DNA of 55,829 bases from a virus. A program made the translations under genes and the position numbers. The notes under the pieces are model-generated. The model made no database searches and was not told where the DNA came from. It saw only the letters and a list, made by a program, of their open reading frames with translations. The DNA lies in IMG/VR virus record IMGVR_UViG_3300017527_000200, positions 1 through 55,829 of that record; one strand, 5' to 3'. This document shows, one piece after another, positions 18,981-27,268 of the stretch (positions are counted from its first letter, which is position 1; the number at the start of each line of letters is the position of its first letter).

Positions 18981-21295
18981 TAGATCAACCTGGCATTATG
19001 GGAAGATGTTGGCGCAAAAGGTATTGCAGTGATGGTTGCATTATCGCTGCCGTCATAGTCGGTGATATCAGTTACAACTCCCTTCAGAGTGCCATCTGTA
19101 AATACCAACAGTCTGCCGTTATACTGATCTGCCGTTATGCTCGCAGCGGCTCCATCCACTTCATCAAGCACAGCATTAGTTGTAGTGCCCCCTGCGGTTG
19201 TAAACGTAACCGGCAGGCCAGTAGCAGCATTGGCCACGATATAAGCAAGCTGAGCGGCTGTAGGTGTCCTGGCTTCCATTTCTGCAACAGTAGGTACGTC
19301 AGCAATTGCAGCTGGCAAGGTGGTCCCAGTATCAACCAAGACGGCATCGACATTGGCATCAATAGTGGATAACGCGCCAGCATCTGGAAGGGCATCCGTA
19401 ACCAGCTTGATAGCGTCCACGATACCATCAATAGTTGCTAAGGTTGCTGGGAGAGTAGTACCAGTATCTTCCAAAACGGCCGCAATCTCTGTGTCCAGAT
19501 ACCCGGCAATCGTAGCTAAAGTAGCTGGAATATCGTCAGTCTGGAGCTCGGCGGTGTCAAGCAGAATGGTATCAACTATGCCATCAATGGTTGCTAGTGT
19601 TGCCGGCAAGGTTGAATCGGTGTCTACCAGGATCGCATCAACCACACCATCTATGGTGTCGATCAATGTCTTTAGTGCGCCCAGACCATCTACACCATTG
19701 CTAAGGTCCGTCTGAATGCCGTCAGCGACAGTATCAACCGTGTCCACTTTGCCTTCTATTGTTGAAAGAGTGGCTGGCAGGGTGGTTCCTGTATCGACCA
19801 AGATAGCATCTGCGATCCCGTCAATAGTAGCAAGCGTTCCCGGGATATCGTCTGTCTGAAGCTCGTTAGTATCTGCCAGTACATCAGCCACCTCAGATGC
19901 AACAACGCCAAAAGTACCTGCGCCCACATGGTCGGCTTGATCCTCATCCCACACTGCATCGGCAACTTGACCAGCAGTCGGCGCACTACCAGCAGACCCG
20001 AGAGGTGTCATGATATCAATGGTGTCGCCGGCAGCCATTGTGAATACAGCAGGATCTGCGGCAAGGGTAATTGTCTTAGTTGAGCCGGTATAGTCATCAA
20101 CCGTACCATAAGCCTTCTGTGTGGAGGTTGACTGGTCAGTAACAACCACAACAGCGCCATTGTAGGCGTCATCATCTGCACTACCGGCAGTTAATGTGAA
20201 TGATACCTGGCTGGCTAGTGTTGCGATGGTAGTAGATTGCAGCAACTGCGGTGGCGTGCCGCCTGCGCCAGTTGTCCAAGCTGCATCACCTCGATCTCTA
20301 AGCGCTTCCAGAGAATCAGTAGCCCCGCTAAAGGTTGCGCCCTTAACGTCAGTCAAGTGGCTCTCAAGAGTGGTTCCGGTATCAACCAGGATGTTATCTA
20401 CTATGCCATCAATAGTATCAACCTTGCCTTCAATAGTAGATAGCGTTGCTGGTAAGGTGGTCCCAGTGTCCTCCAGGATTGCTGCAATCTCAGTGTCAAT
20501 ATAGGCTGCAATTGTCGCAAGTGTTCCAGGTATATCATCGGTCTGAAGTTCATTAGTGTCCACTAGGATGGCATCAACAACTCCGTCAACTGTATCGACC
20601 TTACCCTCCACTGTCGAAAGAGTTGCAGGCAGCGTGGTTCCTGTATCAACTAGGATGGCGTCTACATTGCTGTCAACCGTTGCAAGACCAGCAGCAGTAG
20701 CAAGGCTGGCCGCAGTGATAGCGTCAGCGCACTCACTCTGTACTTCAGCATCCCAAGCAGCGTTCCACGGAACCGCGCTTAAACCAGCACCAGCAACTCC
20801 AATATCATCGGTCTGCCCTTCGATCACCATAAGGTCAGCAGCTATGGATGCACCTGCCGGTGCGCCTAATCTCGCGTAGTTATCGCCAGTTTGAGCAGTG
20901 TGTCCGTCCAAAGTGTCAACCTTAGTCAAATCACCATCACTCTCAACACTAAGAGTATTACCAGCAGTAATCTTGGGTCGGTACAATTCAATGGTTCTCG
21001 TCACAGGGGTCATGACCCCACCGCTGTCTTTGATGTGTAGTACCATCTCCTCAGAGTCATTCCCTGCTGCAATCGTCATGTCTTCATCAAGAAGCAGGCT
21101 GTACACTCCCGGCATATTGGTCGCATCGACCTCAGCAAAAGTGGGAGTTGTATATGCAGCTGATGCAGCACCATTGCGTGAGCGATAACAACTGAAATTG
21201 CCTACAGTTATGCCAGTCTCCCTGGTTGCGAAATCAGCAGCATCCACAGCCACGAAATAGACATATTGATCAGTGACCCCAGATGGGAATCTCAT
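18980..21295 (-). CDS. tail fibre/appendage protein with coiled repeats
   Basis: A 771-residue protein. An N-terminal globular domain (~1-110, MRFPSGVTDQYVYFVAVDAA) with a typical fibre-attachment beta pattern is followed by a long shaft of near-repeats of the motif VDTIDGIVDAILVDTGTTLP (~125-330 and ~460-690). These repeats are interrupted by a beta insert (~345-440). A short C-terminal domain (~700-771) ends the protein. The repeats have the heptad-compatible hydrophobic pattern of a trimeric coiled shaft. It is the largest fibre candidate and sits directly downstream of the FN3/LamG-like genes, so host recognition is the likely role. Confidence 0.8.
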   Translation of the reverse strand: MRFPSGVTDQYVYFVAVDAADFATRETGITVGNFSCYRSRNGAASAAYTTPTFAEVDATNMPGVYSLLLDEDMTIAAGNDSEEMVLHIKDSGGVMTPVTRTIELYRPKITAGNTLSVESDGDLTKVDTLDGHTAQTGDNYARLGAPAGASIAADLMVIEGQTDDIGVAGAGLSAVPWNAAWDAEVQSECADAITAASLATAAGLATVDSNVDAILVDTGTTLPATLSTVEGKVDTVDGVVDAILVDTNELQTDDIPGTLATIAAYIDTEIAAILEDTGTTLPATLSTIEGKVDTIDGIVDNILVDTGTTLESHLTDVKGATFSGATDSLEALRDRGDAAWTTGAGGTPPQLLQSTTIATLASQVSFTLTAGSADDDAYNGAVVVVTDQSTSTQKAYGTVDDYTGSTKTITLAADPAVFTMAAGDTIDIMTPLGSAGSAPTAGQVADAVWDEDQADHVGAGTFGVVASEVADVLADTNELQTDDIPGTLATIDGIADAILVDTGTTLPATLSTIEGKVDTVDTVADGIQTDLSNGVDGLGALKTLIDTIDGVVDAILVDTDSTLPATLATIDGIVDTILLDTAELQTDDIPATLATIAGYLDTEIAAVLEDTGTTLPATLATIDGIVDAIKLVTDALPDAGALSTIDANVDAVLVDTGTTLPAAIADVPTVAEMEARTPTAAQLAYIVANAATGLPVTFTTAGGTTTNAVLDEVDGAAASITADQYNGRLLVFTDGTLKGVVTDITDYDGSDNATITAIPFAPTSSHNARLI
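19330..20680 (-). repeat. degenerate tandem coding repeats of the fibre shaft
   Basis: Units encoding (I/V)DGIVDAILVDTGTTLPATL and close variants recur at irregular spacing. The DNA is also repetitive (for example multiple ACCATCAATAGT-like blocks), which would permit recombination-driven changes in fibre length. Confidence 0.7.
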
Positions 21296-21738
21296 TGTAA
21301 ATGCCCTCCTAATCTATGGGCGATAATTGTTGCAAATTGATTGTCTATGCCGTGCAGTGGAGGTGGGATCTCCGTTGCTGCACCAGCAGCATCAGTAGTA
21401 AACGATGAACTGCTCACCACATTTGACTCATTTGAAGCAGCATCGTCTTGAACATAATGTGCATAATAAACCGTATCAGGATCTAGCCCAGTAAACGATA
21501 CGTTTTGCTCACCTGACGCAGAGACTGCCTGCGACTCACCGCTTGCCTTAATCGTTGCAGCAGTTTCAGAAGCATTTGTTGAGGCATAGTAATAAAGGGT
21601 TCCGTTACCTTCATCAGTGCTAACCGTACCATCTGCTGTAGTCGATCCGGTCTTTGTTCCTGTAGGCGAACTTAATACCGGAGCTGTTACATCAGCCTCC
21701 GCTCCAAACCTTAATATGATTCTACTTGGTCTGGTCAT
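21292..21738 (-). CDS. fibronectin type III-like virion protein
   Basis: A 148-residue protein. Residues ~18-115 form an FN3-like beta sandwich (PTGTKTGSTTADGTVSTDEG, then GLDPDTVYYAHYVQDDAASN), followed by a short tail (EIPPPLHGIDNQFATIIAHR). The stop overlaps the fibre gene start by 4 bp. FN3 domains on phage virions commonly aid binding to surface glycans, and the context supports an accessory adhesion role. Confidence 0.75.
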   Translation of the reverse strand: MTRPSRIILRFGAEADVTAPVLSSPTGTKTGSTTADGTVSTDEGNGTLYYYASTNASETAATIKASGESQAVSASGEQNVSFTGLDPDTVYYAHYVQDDAASNESNVVSSSSFTTDAAGAATEIPPPLHGIDNQFATIIAHRLGGHLQ

Positions 21739-21741
21739 GGG

Positions 21742-22656
21742 TTAGGCCGGGATTAGGAATTGATATGGGTCAGCATTAAATGCCGCCGCTTCTATTGGAG
21801 ATAAAGCCCGATTCCATGCGGCAGCCATAGACATTGATGATCCATTTCCTCTTGTAGTTGGGTCTCCTATTCCTTGTACTCCATTCCTCCAATGATCCCC
21901 CACTGAAATCTCCCGTAAATAATATGGTCCACCACTATGAGAAGTGACATCCTGCTTAGATGCTCCACTACTTAAAAACAAACGGGCATCAGAATCACCA
22001 TACAATACTCCAACCATTGAAAACACATCCCCTGTAACTATTCCTCCATTCTCTGATTCTTCTAACTGGGGGCCTATAACAGCCGAACCAGTAAATCTAC
22101 GACCAAATTTTATCTCTCGTTGATTACTATTGGTATCACCATGTACCTCAAGTGTACTATATCTATAAGAAGAATTAGATGTTAGAGCAATAGGAACAAT
22201 CCAGTCACCACTTGCTGTTACATTTACAGGTTTACGCACTACCGCAGCCAGCGTATGTGGTAAAGTAATATCCCAATTATCTGCTGTATGAAACCCAGTG
22301 GTTGAATGCGCTCCGTTACTCGGAGTAAATTCACCTCCGCTACCAGAAAATCCATTACCGAATAAGCTTGTGTTGTCATGTGCAACAACATCTCCGGCTA
22401 AGAGGTTTGGATTTAATCCAGTTACCGCCCCTCCTGTAAGATCATAATATTGATGTGGTCCAGCTCCAGGCATATTAAAAAAGATCAACCCTCTAGCTAA
22501 AGGATGAGTCCAATCAATCTCTACCTTGCCAACAGGCTTCTTCCCCGGTATAAACAACTCCGGCATCTCAAACCGAGGATCAGGCAGGATTAGATAACCT
22601 GTCTCTTCTGCAGCAGCTTCTGGTGTCCAAATAAACGGCGGCTGGATAATCCTCAT
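21742..22656 (-). CDS. LamG/concanavalin-like virion protein, paralogue 1
   Basis: A 304-residue protein with an N-terminal signature PGKKPVGKVEIDWTHPLARG shared with the adjacent gene, then a jelly-roll-like region and a C-terminal end DPYQFLIPA. This is the usual layout of phage LamG-like receptor-binding proteins. Its ATG overlaps the stop of the paralogue upstream. Together with 22653-23387 it forms a tandem pair that probably arose by duplication and diverged in the central, ligand-facing part. Confidence 0.75.
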   Translation of the reverse strand: MRIIQPPFIWTPEAAAEETGYLILPDPRFEMPELFIPGKKPVGKVEIDWTHPLARGLIFFNMPGAGPHQYYDLTGGAVTGLNPNLLAGDVVAHDNTSLFGNGFSGSGGEFTPSNGAHSTTGFHTADNWDITLPHTLAAVVRKPVNVTASGDWIVPIALTSNSSYRYSTLEVHGDTNSNQREIKFGRRFTGSAVIGPQLEESENGGIVTGDVFSMVGVLYGDSDARLFLSSGASKQDVTSHSGGPYYLREISVGDHWRNGVQGIGDPTTRGNGSSMSMAAAWNRALSPIEAAAFNADPYQFLIPA

Positions 22657-23387
22657 GCTGGTTCCAGGAATTGGTAGGGGTCGTTAGTAATTTCCTTTTG
22701 CTCTACTGAACTCAAAAAACGATTATGTAAAAAGAAAGCTTTGTTCCCACCGCCATTATACCTAGCACCATCAGGCCGGTTCCCAATCATCATCCACCTG
22801 ACGACATTGTAAACGGGATAATCGAGGTTATCGTCTGCTATGTGTATAACCTCTGTCCCATCCACAACTAACCTACGTTCATTTACAGTATCAGTACTAA
22901 TCATATATACACCACCAGAGACGACATGCCGCTGATAATCCCACACATTTGGTACTGTATAAGCGGCACTCATAAAGTGCATGGATGTATCTGAATTATT
23001 ACGGAAAATCTGAGCCGTATCACTATCTCCCCGCTGAAAAATTCGCGGGAATCCGCCCCCGTAGGAACCCTTACGCTGATAAACTAACGTCCCTGTGTAT
23101 GTGTCAGTAATCCCCATCTCAAATGGATTAACACGAATATACTCACCACTCCCATCTAAAATACCAGAGTCGCCATCAAATGATTGATTTCCACCAGCAA
23201 CAGAAGGCTTTCCATGCGGTATTATATTCCGATACCCTCGTCTCGAATCCCATAAATATGCTGCGACTAAACCCTTAGCCAAAGGATGACTCCAATCAAT
23301 CTTCACCGGACCAATAGGCTTCTTCCCAGGAACCAATAAATTCGGCTCTCGGATAAGCTCAGATTGAGGGTTAACAACAATAGCCAT
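22653..23387 (-). CDS. LamG/concanavalin-like virion protein, paralogue 2
   Basis: A 244-residue protein from the ATG at 23387 (MAIVVNPQSELIREPNLLVP), whose start overlaps the upstream stop (TAATG). The longer reading to 23432 is unlikely. It shares PGKKPIGPVKIDWSHPLAKG near the N-terminus and DPYQFLEPA at the C-terminus with the next gene. The centre (TVNERRLVVDGTEVIHIADD, then NAFFLHNR-like strands) fits a LamG fold. Likely role: virion surface adhesion. Confidence 0.75.
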   Translation of the reverse strand: MAIVVNPQSELIREPNLLVPGKKPIGPVKIDWSHPLAKGLVAAYLWDSRRGYRNIIPHGKPSVAGGNQSFDGDSGILDGSGEYIRVNPFEMGITDTYTGTLVYQRKGSYGGGFPRIFQRGDSDTAQIFRNNSDTSMHFMSAAYTVPNVWDYQRHVVSGGVYMISTDTVNERRLVVDGTEVIHIADDNLDYPVYNVVRWMMIGNRPDGARYNGGGNKAFFLHNRFLSSVEQKEITNDPYQFLEPA

Positions 23388-23869
23388 TACGCATGTGGTC
23401 CATAGGTGACTGGAGTTACTTTTAGTCTCCACTCATTATCACCAGTACCCATCGTTACAGCCGTGTTATTGATAACGTAGAACTGATACTCCTGACTAGT
23501 TGCGAGCGTAGGCAAACCAACTGGACCAAGTGCTAGATATTGTGCGGCATCAGCATCGTCTGCAGTAAATGAACCCAGATAATGCCCAACGTAATCAGAT
23601 GCTGACCCCATCACTGGCTCATCATTTGCCCCATTGACACTAACGAGGGTACAGTAAAGATCAATTGTCTCACCGTCACCAGGAGCCGCAGACCAATCAT
23701 CTACTTCCAGCAAGAAAGCCACCAAAGCAGAATCATCGTCATTTGTCCATTCATCCAAATCAGACGCATCAGATGTTACAGTAGTCGCCAGGGTTGTTGT
23801 TGTGGCTGTCGTACTTAAATCATCAGCAGTACCAAAAAAGTAGACAGCAGCATTTGTACTAATAGTCAT
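23387..23869 (-). CDS. virion structural protein, beta-rich
   Basis: A 160-residue Thr/Asp/Ala-rich protein (MTISTNAAVYFFGTADDLST) with strand-rich pattern and acidic surface. It is encoded between the coat/decoration genes and the LamG-like pair and is coupled to the next start by TAATG. Possibly a head or fibre decoration protein. No specific family was recognised. Confidence 0.7.
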   Translation of the reverse strand: MTISTNAAVYFFGTADDLSTTATTTTLATTVTSDASDLDEWTNDDDSALVAFLLEVDDWSAAPGDGETIDLYCTLVSVNGANDEPVMGSASDYVGHYLGSFTADDADAAQYLALGPVGLPTLATSQEYQFYVINNTAVTMGTGDNEWRLKVTPVTYGPHA

Positions 23870-23871
23870 GA

Positions 23872-24177
23872 TTAGCTCCCGTAAATAGCGTCGACAGCGG
23901 CATTAACATTAGTCTGTATTGCGTTGTCGCTTGCCCCATAGATTGCTGAAACAGCAATGCTATCGTTACTACCTACTACATACCACACAACCCCATCACC
24001 AGCAGAAACCGGATTGGCTATAGTACCTTTAGCCCACGCCAAGACATCTGCGCCGGGGGTTACTGAATCAATAACTGCTGTAGCTTTTATTACTGCAGCT
24101 ACACGTACCTTTTCTAAAAACCCACCCCATGCGGTGTCATCACTTTTTATATTTGCTAATTCTGCATATGTTGCCAT
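23872..24177 (-). CDS. small hypothetical virion protein
   Basis: A 101-residue Ala/Val-rich protein (MATYAELANIKSDDTAWGGF) with a helical N-terminus and a beta-rich end. It starts after a good AGGAGATT site and ends 2 bp before the next gene. Its position among head genes suggests a small structural or assembly role. Not recognised by family. Confidence 0.7.
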   Translation of the reverse strand: MATYAELANIKSDDTAWGGFLEKVRVAAVIKATAVIDSVTPGADVLAWAKGTIANPVSAGDGVVWYVVGSNDSIAVSAIYGASDNAIQTNVNAAVDAIYGS

Positions 24178-24238
24178 TTTAATCTCCTAATGTTTAACCT
24201 TGGTAACTGGTGTAAAGATCGCGATGCCCTACCAATAG

Positions 24239-24517
24239 CTAACTGCCCTCCAGCAAATTACCTTTTTCGTCACATGGCTCCATCTCCTCATACTTCAAGA
24301 GCTGTGGAGTTACGGCATATACCCGGCCAGACATCTTGTTACGCAAAAACGCAGGCGCGCGATCTTCGGCCTCTTCCTTCTCCTCGCCATCGGATTCCAG
24401 TGCAGTCACCTGTTTGCGCAGCGCGTCGATCTTCTGGCGCTTGTCGATATCTACACCAAACTTCTCTTTGGCATATGCCTCAAGTTCATCTTTTGTCATG
24501 TCGTTAATTTCGGGCAT
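24239..24517 (-). CDS. small acidic protein with HeH/SAP-like N-terminus
   Basis: A 92-residue protein from the ATG at 24517 (MPEINDMTKDELEAYAKEKF), preceded by TTGGAGAAACC. The first ~40 residues form a two-helix HeH/LEM-like pattern seen in small phage head proteins. A Glu-rich linker (EEKEEAED) and a short strand-rich end follow. Located just after a terminator, downstream of the decoration-protein gene. Confidence 0.7.
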   Translation of the reverse strand: MPEINDMTKDELEAYAKEKFGVDIDKRQKIDALRKQVTALESDGEEKEEAEDRAPAFLRNKMSGRVYAVTPQLLKYEEMEPCDEKGNLLEGS

Positions 24518-24527
24518 TGGTTTCTCC

Positions 24528-24556
24528 AAAAAAGAGGCCCCCGAAGAGGCCTCTTT
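24528..24556 (-). terminator. rho-independent terminator (minus strand)
   Basis: 9-bp stem AAAGAGGCC/GGCCTCTTT with an 8-nt loop and T run on the minus strand (A-run at 24528-24533). It lies after the decoration-like gene. Confidence 0.85.
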
Positions 24557-24578
24557 GGTTTCACTTACACTGCTTTGC

Positions 24579-25004
24579 TTACATCGTTACCATGAGCGCA
24601 GATACAGTGATCTTGGCGCCGGTAAGACCGTCAGCGGTGACAGCCAGAAGGTCAATGGTGTCAGCTGCAGCGTAATACTTACCATTGGTATAACCACCAA
24701 CAGTATTAGGTGCGGCCTCTGCCAAAGCCAGGGCCATTGCTCCAGATGCAAGCGAATTAGCGGAGGTGGTTGGGACGAATCCATCTGTATCAGATCCATC
24801 ACCAATCGCGAAGTTACGCGCCCCGCCCTCAACAGTCTCAACTTCCCAGCGAACCATCAACACATAGGTATTGGCAGGAACGTCGATCAGTTGTGCGATA
24901 TCATTCTGAGCTAGATTGTCAACATTACAATCCAGTGTTTTCGTGACGACCTTTGGATCGCCAAGAGTGCCTTTTGAATCGGCAGTTCTATCAATAGTAG
25001 CCAT
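24579..25004 (-). CDS. capsid decoration/stabilisation-like protein
   Basis: A 141-residue protein from the ATG at 25004 (MATIDRTADSKGTLGDPKVV) with AGAAGGAG upstream. A longer reading to 25049 would run through the terminator and is rejected. It is a compact beta-rich protein with Gly/Ala/Thr strands (VPANTYVLMVRWEVETVEGG). It follows directly after the coat gene between two terminators, which suggests high, separately tuned expression. A decoration role is inferred from position and size. Confidence 0.7.
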   Translation of the reverse strand: MATIDRTADSKGTLGDPKVVTKTLDCNVDNLAQNDIAQLIDVPANTYVLMVRWEVETVEGGARNFAIGDGSDTDGFVPTTSANSLASGAMALALAEAAPNTVGGYTNGKYYAAADTIDLLAVTADGLTGAKITVSALMVTM

Positions 25005-25026
25005 TGTTTGACTCCTTCTAAAGATT

Positions 25027-25046
25027 AAAAAAGGGGCCGAAGCCCC
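25027..25046 (-). terminator. rho-independent terminator (minus strand)
   Basis: GGGGC-TTCG-GCCCC tetraloop hairpin on the minus strand followed by T6. It lies between the coat and decoration genes and probably attenuates read-through. Confidence 0.9.
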
Positions 25047-25059
25047 CAATTAGGTTAGA

Positions 25060-25917
25060 TTAGGACTTGGTTGCTGGCATGGAGACCAGGGCATCACCCT
25101 GAACTACCTTGAAGCCATACACATTCAGGCCACGGATAGCGTCGCCGAAAGTGTTTTGCAGCCGTACATCCTCCACCTTGGTTATCTGAGAGGCAAAAGC
25201 GGTGGCGTCTTTATGGCCAGCCATGCATTGCCAGGTGGTGCCGTTGTCAGAAATGTTGTTACTGACGTACAGAGTGGCATTACCAATCATACCTAGGCGC
25301 CCGTTACGCATAATTGACGTTGGGTCACCAGCAAGAGAAGCATCCTTCAGATCGGACTTCATCACCATGCCTGAGATCCAAGGCGGAATAACCACAAAGC
25401 GACCTTCGGTTGGCGCGTTGTATTCATCCAACTTAACCATGGCGTCAATGATCCAGTCCAATACGGTAGTCTTGAGGATCGCTGTACTGCTCAATGCGCT
25501 GGTTGCACTGGAGTAGATAGACCCAAGTACAGCTTGGTCTACAACAGTGGCAGATTGCCTGGCAGCGTCCTGTGAACACTCGTTCAGGATCTTGATATCT
25601 GCCTGCGCCTGGTCTACATCATCAACCTTAAAGGCGAAATACTTGGCCTGGTCAATCGTCAGCTCCACCTTTTCATCGGTGAGATCCTGGTAATTGATGG
25701 TTCCGTCCACGGAATAATCGCCAACAGTGATAGTTGGGCGTTTGCGGATCATCACCTTACTGCCCTGGCCTTTAATATCGCCTTCCCAGTTACGGTTGAC
25801 GATTTCATCCAGTACGGAGTTGGGGTAATACTTAGCGTTGATCTTTTTACTCCAAATTTCTGGAATAAAGTGACCATTCGGCAGATTGCTGCCAGCACGT
25901 GTCATTGAAGTAGGCAT
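25060..25917 (-). CDS. major capsid protein (P22 coat-like, small form)
   Basis: A 285-residue protein (MPTSMTRAGSNLPNGHFIPE). Features of podovirus coat proteins are an N-terminal arm, a long spine-helix pattern (IKILNECSQDAARQSATVVD) and a C-terminal P-domain strand block (IRGLNVYGFKVVQGDALVSM). It lies directly after the scaffold gene and before a strong terminator, in the order portal-scaffold-coat expected for this type. The sequence contains no frameshift and the start has an AAGGAGG site. Confidence 0.85.
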   Translation of the reverse strand: MPTSMTRAGSNLPNGHFIPEIWSKKINAKYYPNSVLDEIVNRNWEGDIKGQGSKVMIRKRPTITVGDYSVDGTINYQDLTDEKVELTIDQAKYFAFKVDDVDQAQADIKILNECSQDAARQSATVVDQAVLGSIYSSATSALSSTAILKTTVLDWIIDAMVKLDEYNAPTEGRFVVIPPWISGMVMKSDLKDASLAGDPTSIMRNGRLGMIGNATLYVSNNISDNGTTWQCMAGHKDATAFASQITKVEDVRLQNTFGDAIRGLNVYGFKVVQGDALVSMPATKS

Positions 25918-25938
25918 GATTGCCTCCTTATAAAGGGT

Positions 25939-26934
25939 TTAGTAAATCTCGCCCCTACTCAGAGCCTCATCAATGGCCGCCTCATTCTTCTGAAACTCTT
26001 CAGGAGACATGGCGTCTATCATCGCTCTGGTGAAGCGAGGCTTGCCCTGTATGGGCTGGTTACGGGCGCGGGGTGTGGCTGATGTTGTTGCATCCCGGGC
26101 CGCTTCTAACTTATCGGATAGGCCGACTGCCTCTTTGTACTGATTCAGCACCCAGATAACGTCATCTGCTGTGCCTTTCTGCACAATCTGCTGAACAGCT
26201 GCAGGCTGGCGGCTCATCCACCCATCGAAGTCCTGGCTCTTCGCAATCTTATCTACATCTGAATGAACCGCTCGGATTGTCGCCATGTGCAGCTCTTGGG
26301 CCGCCTGGCGTTTCTCTGCTTCCATCTCTTCTGTAGTGGTAGTAACTTTCCCTTCAAGCTGGTCTATCCGCTTGGATAGCTCTTGGTTCTGCTGTGCCAG
26401 CAATTCATTCTGCCGGGACAACGGACCAACCACTTCGGGGTAGTCTTCCATTGCAGTTTGCAGTTCCGCATCTTCAGTCTTCGCCGTGTCCGTCTTTTTA
26501 GACGGGGCCGCTGACTGAACCTGGTCCAACTGCTGTTTGATGGTTTGTAGTTCACCTTGTAGCTTGGCATTGCCCTCTTTCAGCTCAGCATTACTGGCTT
26601 CCAGTGGCTCCACCTTCTTGCGTAGTTCCGCTGCTTCCTGGGTTGCGCGTGTCATGCGAGCTTGAGCGTTTTTGATGCGCTCCTCTGCATTACTTACAGT
26701 GAGTCCTTCCAGTTCGTCTTGCGAATCGTCAGGGGCTGCTTCCGGTTTCTCTTCGGGCTTAGGCTCTGCTTTGGCTTCCGGTTTAGTTTCAGGATCGGCC
26801 TTCGCCTCTCCCTCTGCTTCCCCTTTCACCTCTTTCTCGGTATCCGGTTTAGCCTCTACCTCTGACTCCTCCGGCAAGTAAGCCTGCTTCCAAAGTTCAT
26901 CCGCTTCCTTATCTAATTGCTCTGCTGTTTGCAT
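25939..26934 (-). CDS. scaffolding protein
   Basis: A 331-residue, very acidic and coiled-coil protein. Residues ~20-70 are a Glu/Lys/Pro-rich low-complexity stretch (EAKADPETKPEAKAEPKPEE). Residues ~85-215 are heptad-rich (NAEERIKNAQARMTRATQEA and onward). The C-terminal ~60 residues contain a helix pair ending DEALSRGEIY that probably binds coat. Position between portal and coat and the composition are diagnostic for tailed-phage scaffolds. Confidence 0.85.
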   Translation of the reverse strand: MQTAEQLDKEADELWKQAYLPEESEVEAKPDTEKEVKGEAEGEAKADPETKPEAKAEPKPEEKPEAAPDDSQDELEGLTVSNAEERIKNAQARMTRATQEAAELRKKVEPLEASNAELKEGNAKLQGELQTIKQQLDQVQSAAPSKKTDTAKTEDAELQTAMEDYPEVVGPLSRQNELLAQQNQELSKRIDQLEGKVTTTTEEMEAEKRQAAQELHMATIRAVHSDVDKIAKSQDFDGWMSRQPAAVQQIVQKGTADDVIWVLNQYKEAVGLSDKLEAARDATTSATPRARNQPIQGKPRFTRAMIDAMSPEEFQKNEAAIDEALSRGEIY

Positions 26935-26965
26935 TTACGCACCTCTATTGTTGTGGGACTGGCAT

Positions 26966-26988
26966 AAAAAAACCGCCTTATCGGCGGT
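26966..26988 (-). terminator. rho-independent terminator (minus strand)
   Basis: Stem ACCGCC/GGCGGT with a 5-nt loop and T7 on the minus strand, in the gap between the small portal-overlapping gene and the scaffold gene. Confidence 0.85.
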
Positions 26989-27028
26989 CCTGTCAGCGTG
27001 TCCACTGGGATAATACCCGGGGGGATGG

Positions 27029-27268
27029 TTACCGTTTCCGGGTATCGAAAATCTTTTGTGCGTCCTCTCTTATATTGAGCATCAGGCGAAAAGCATCACA
27101 CCTGCCCTGCTCGTGTTGAATTCTCTCTTCAAGTACCTCTAACTGATCTCTACTGCGACTCCACTGCCTGGACAGGTAAGCCTTCAGAAGTGTCCATTCC
27201 GGGCTGGTTGTTAGCGCCAATACCGCCCTGGCTTCCAACTCCGTCAAGTGTTTGGAGTTCTTGTTCAT
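27029..27268 (-). CDS. small helical protein overlapping the portal gene
   Basis: A 79-residue charged helical protein (MNKNSKHLTELEARAVLALT) with the conserved-looking EWTLLKAYLSRQ segment seen in small proteins encoded near phage portals. Its first 119 nt overlap the 3' end of the portal gene in another frame. Both frames look coding: the portal C-terminus is Gly/Asn/Gln-rich and tolerant. Function unknown; an assembly accessory is possible. Confidence 0.65.
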   Translation of the reverse strand: MNKNSKHLTELEARAVLALTTSPEWTLLKAYLSRQWSRSRDQLEVLEERIQHEQGRCDAFRLMLNIREDAQKIFDTRKR

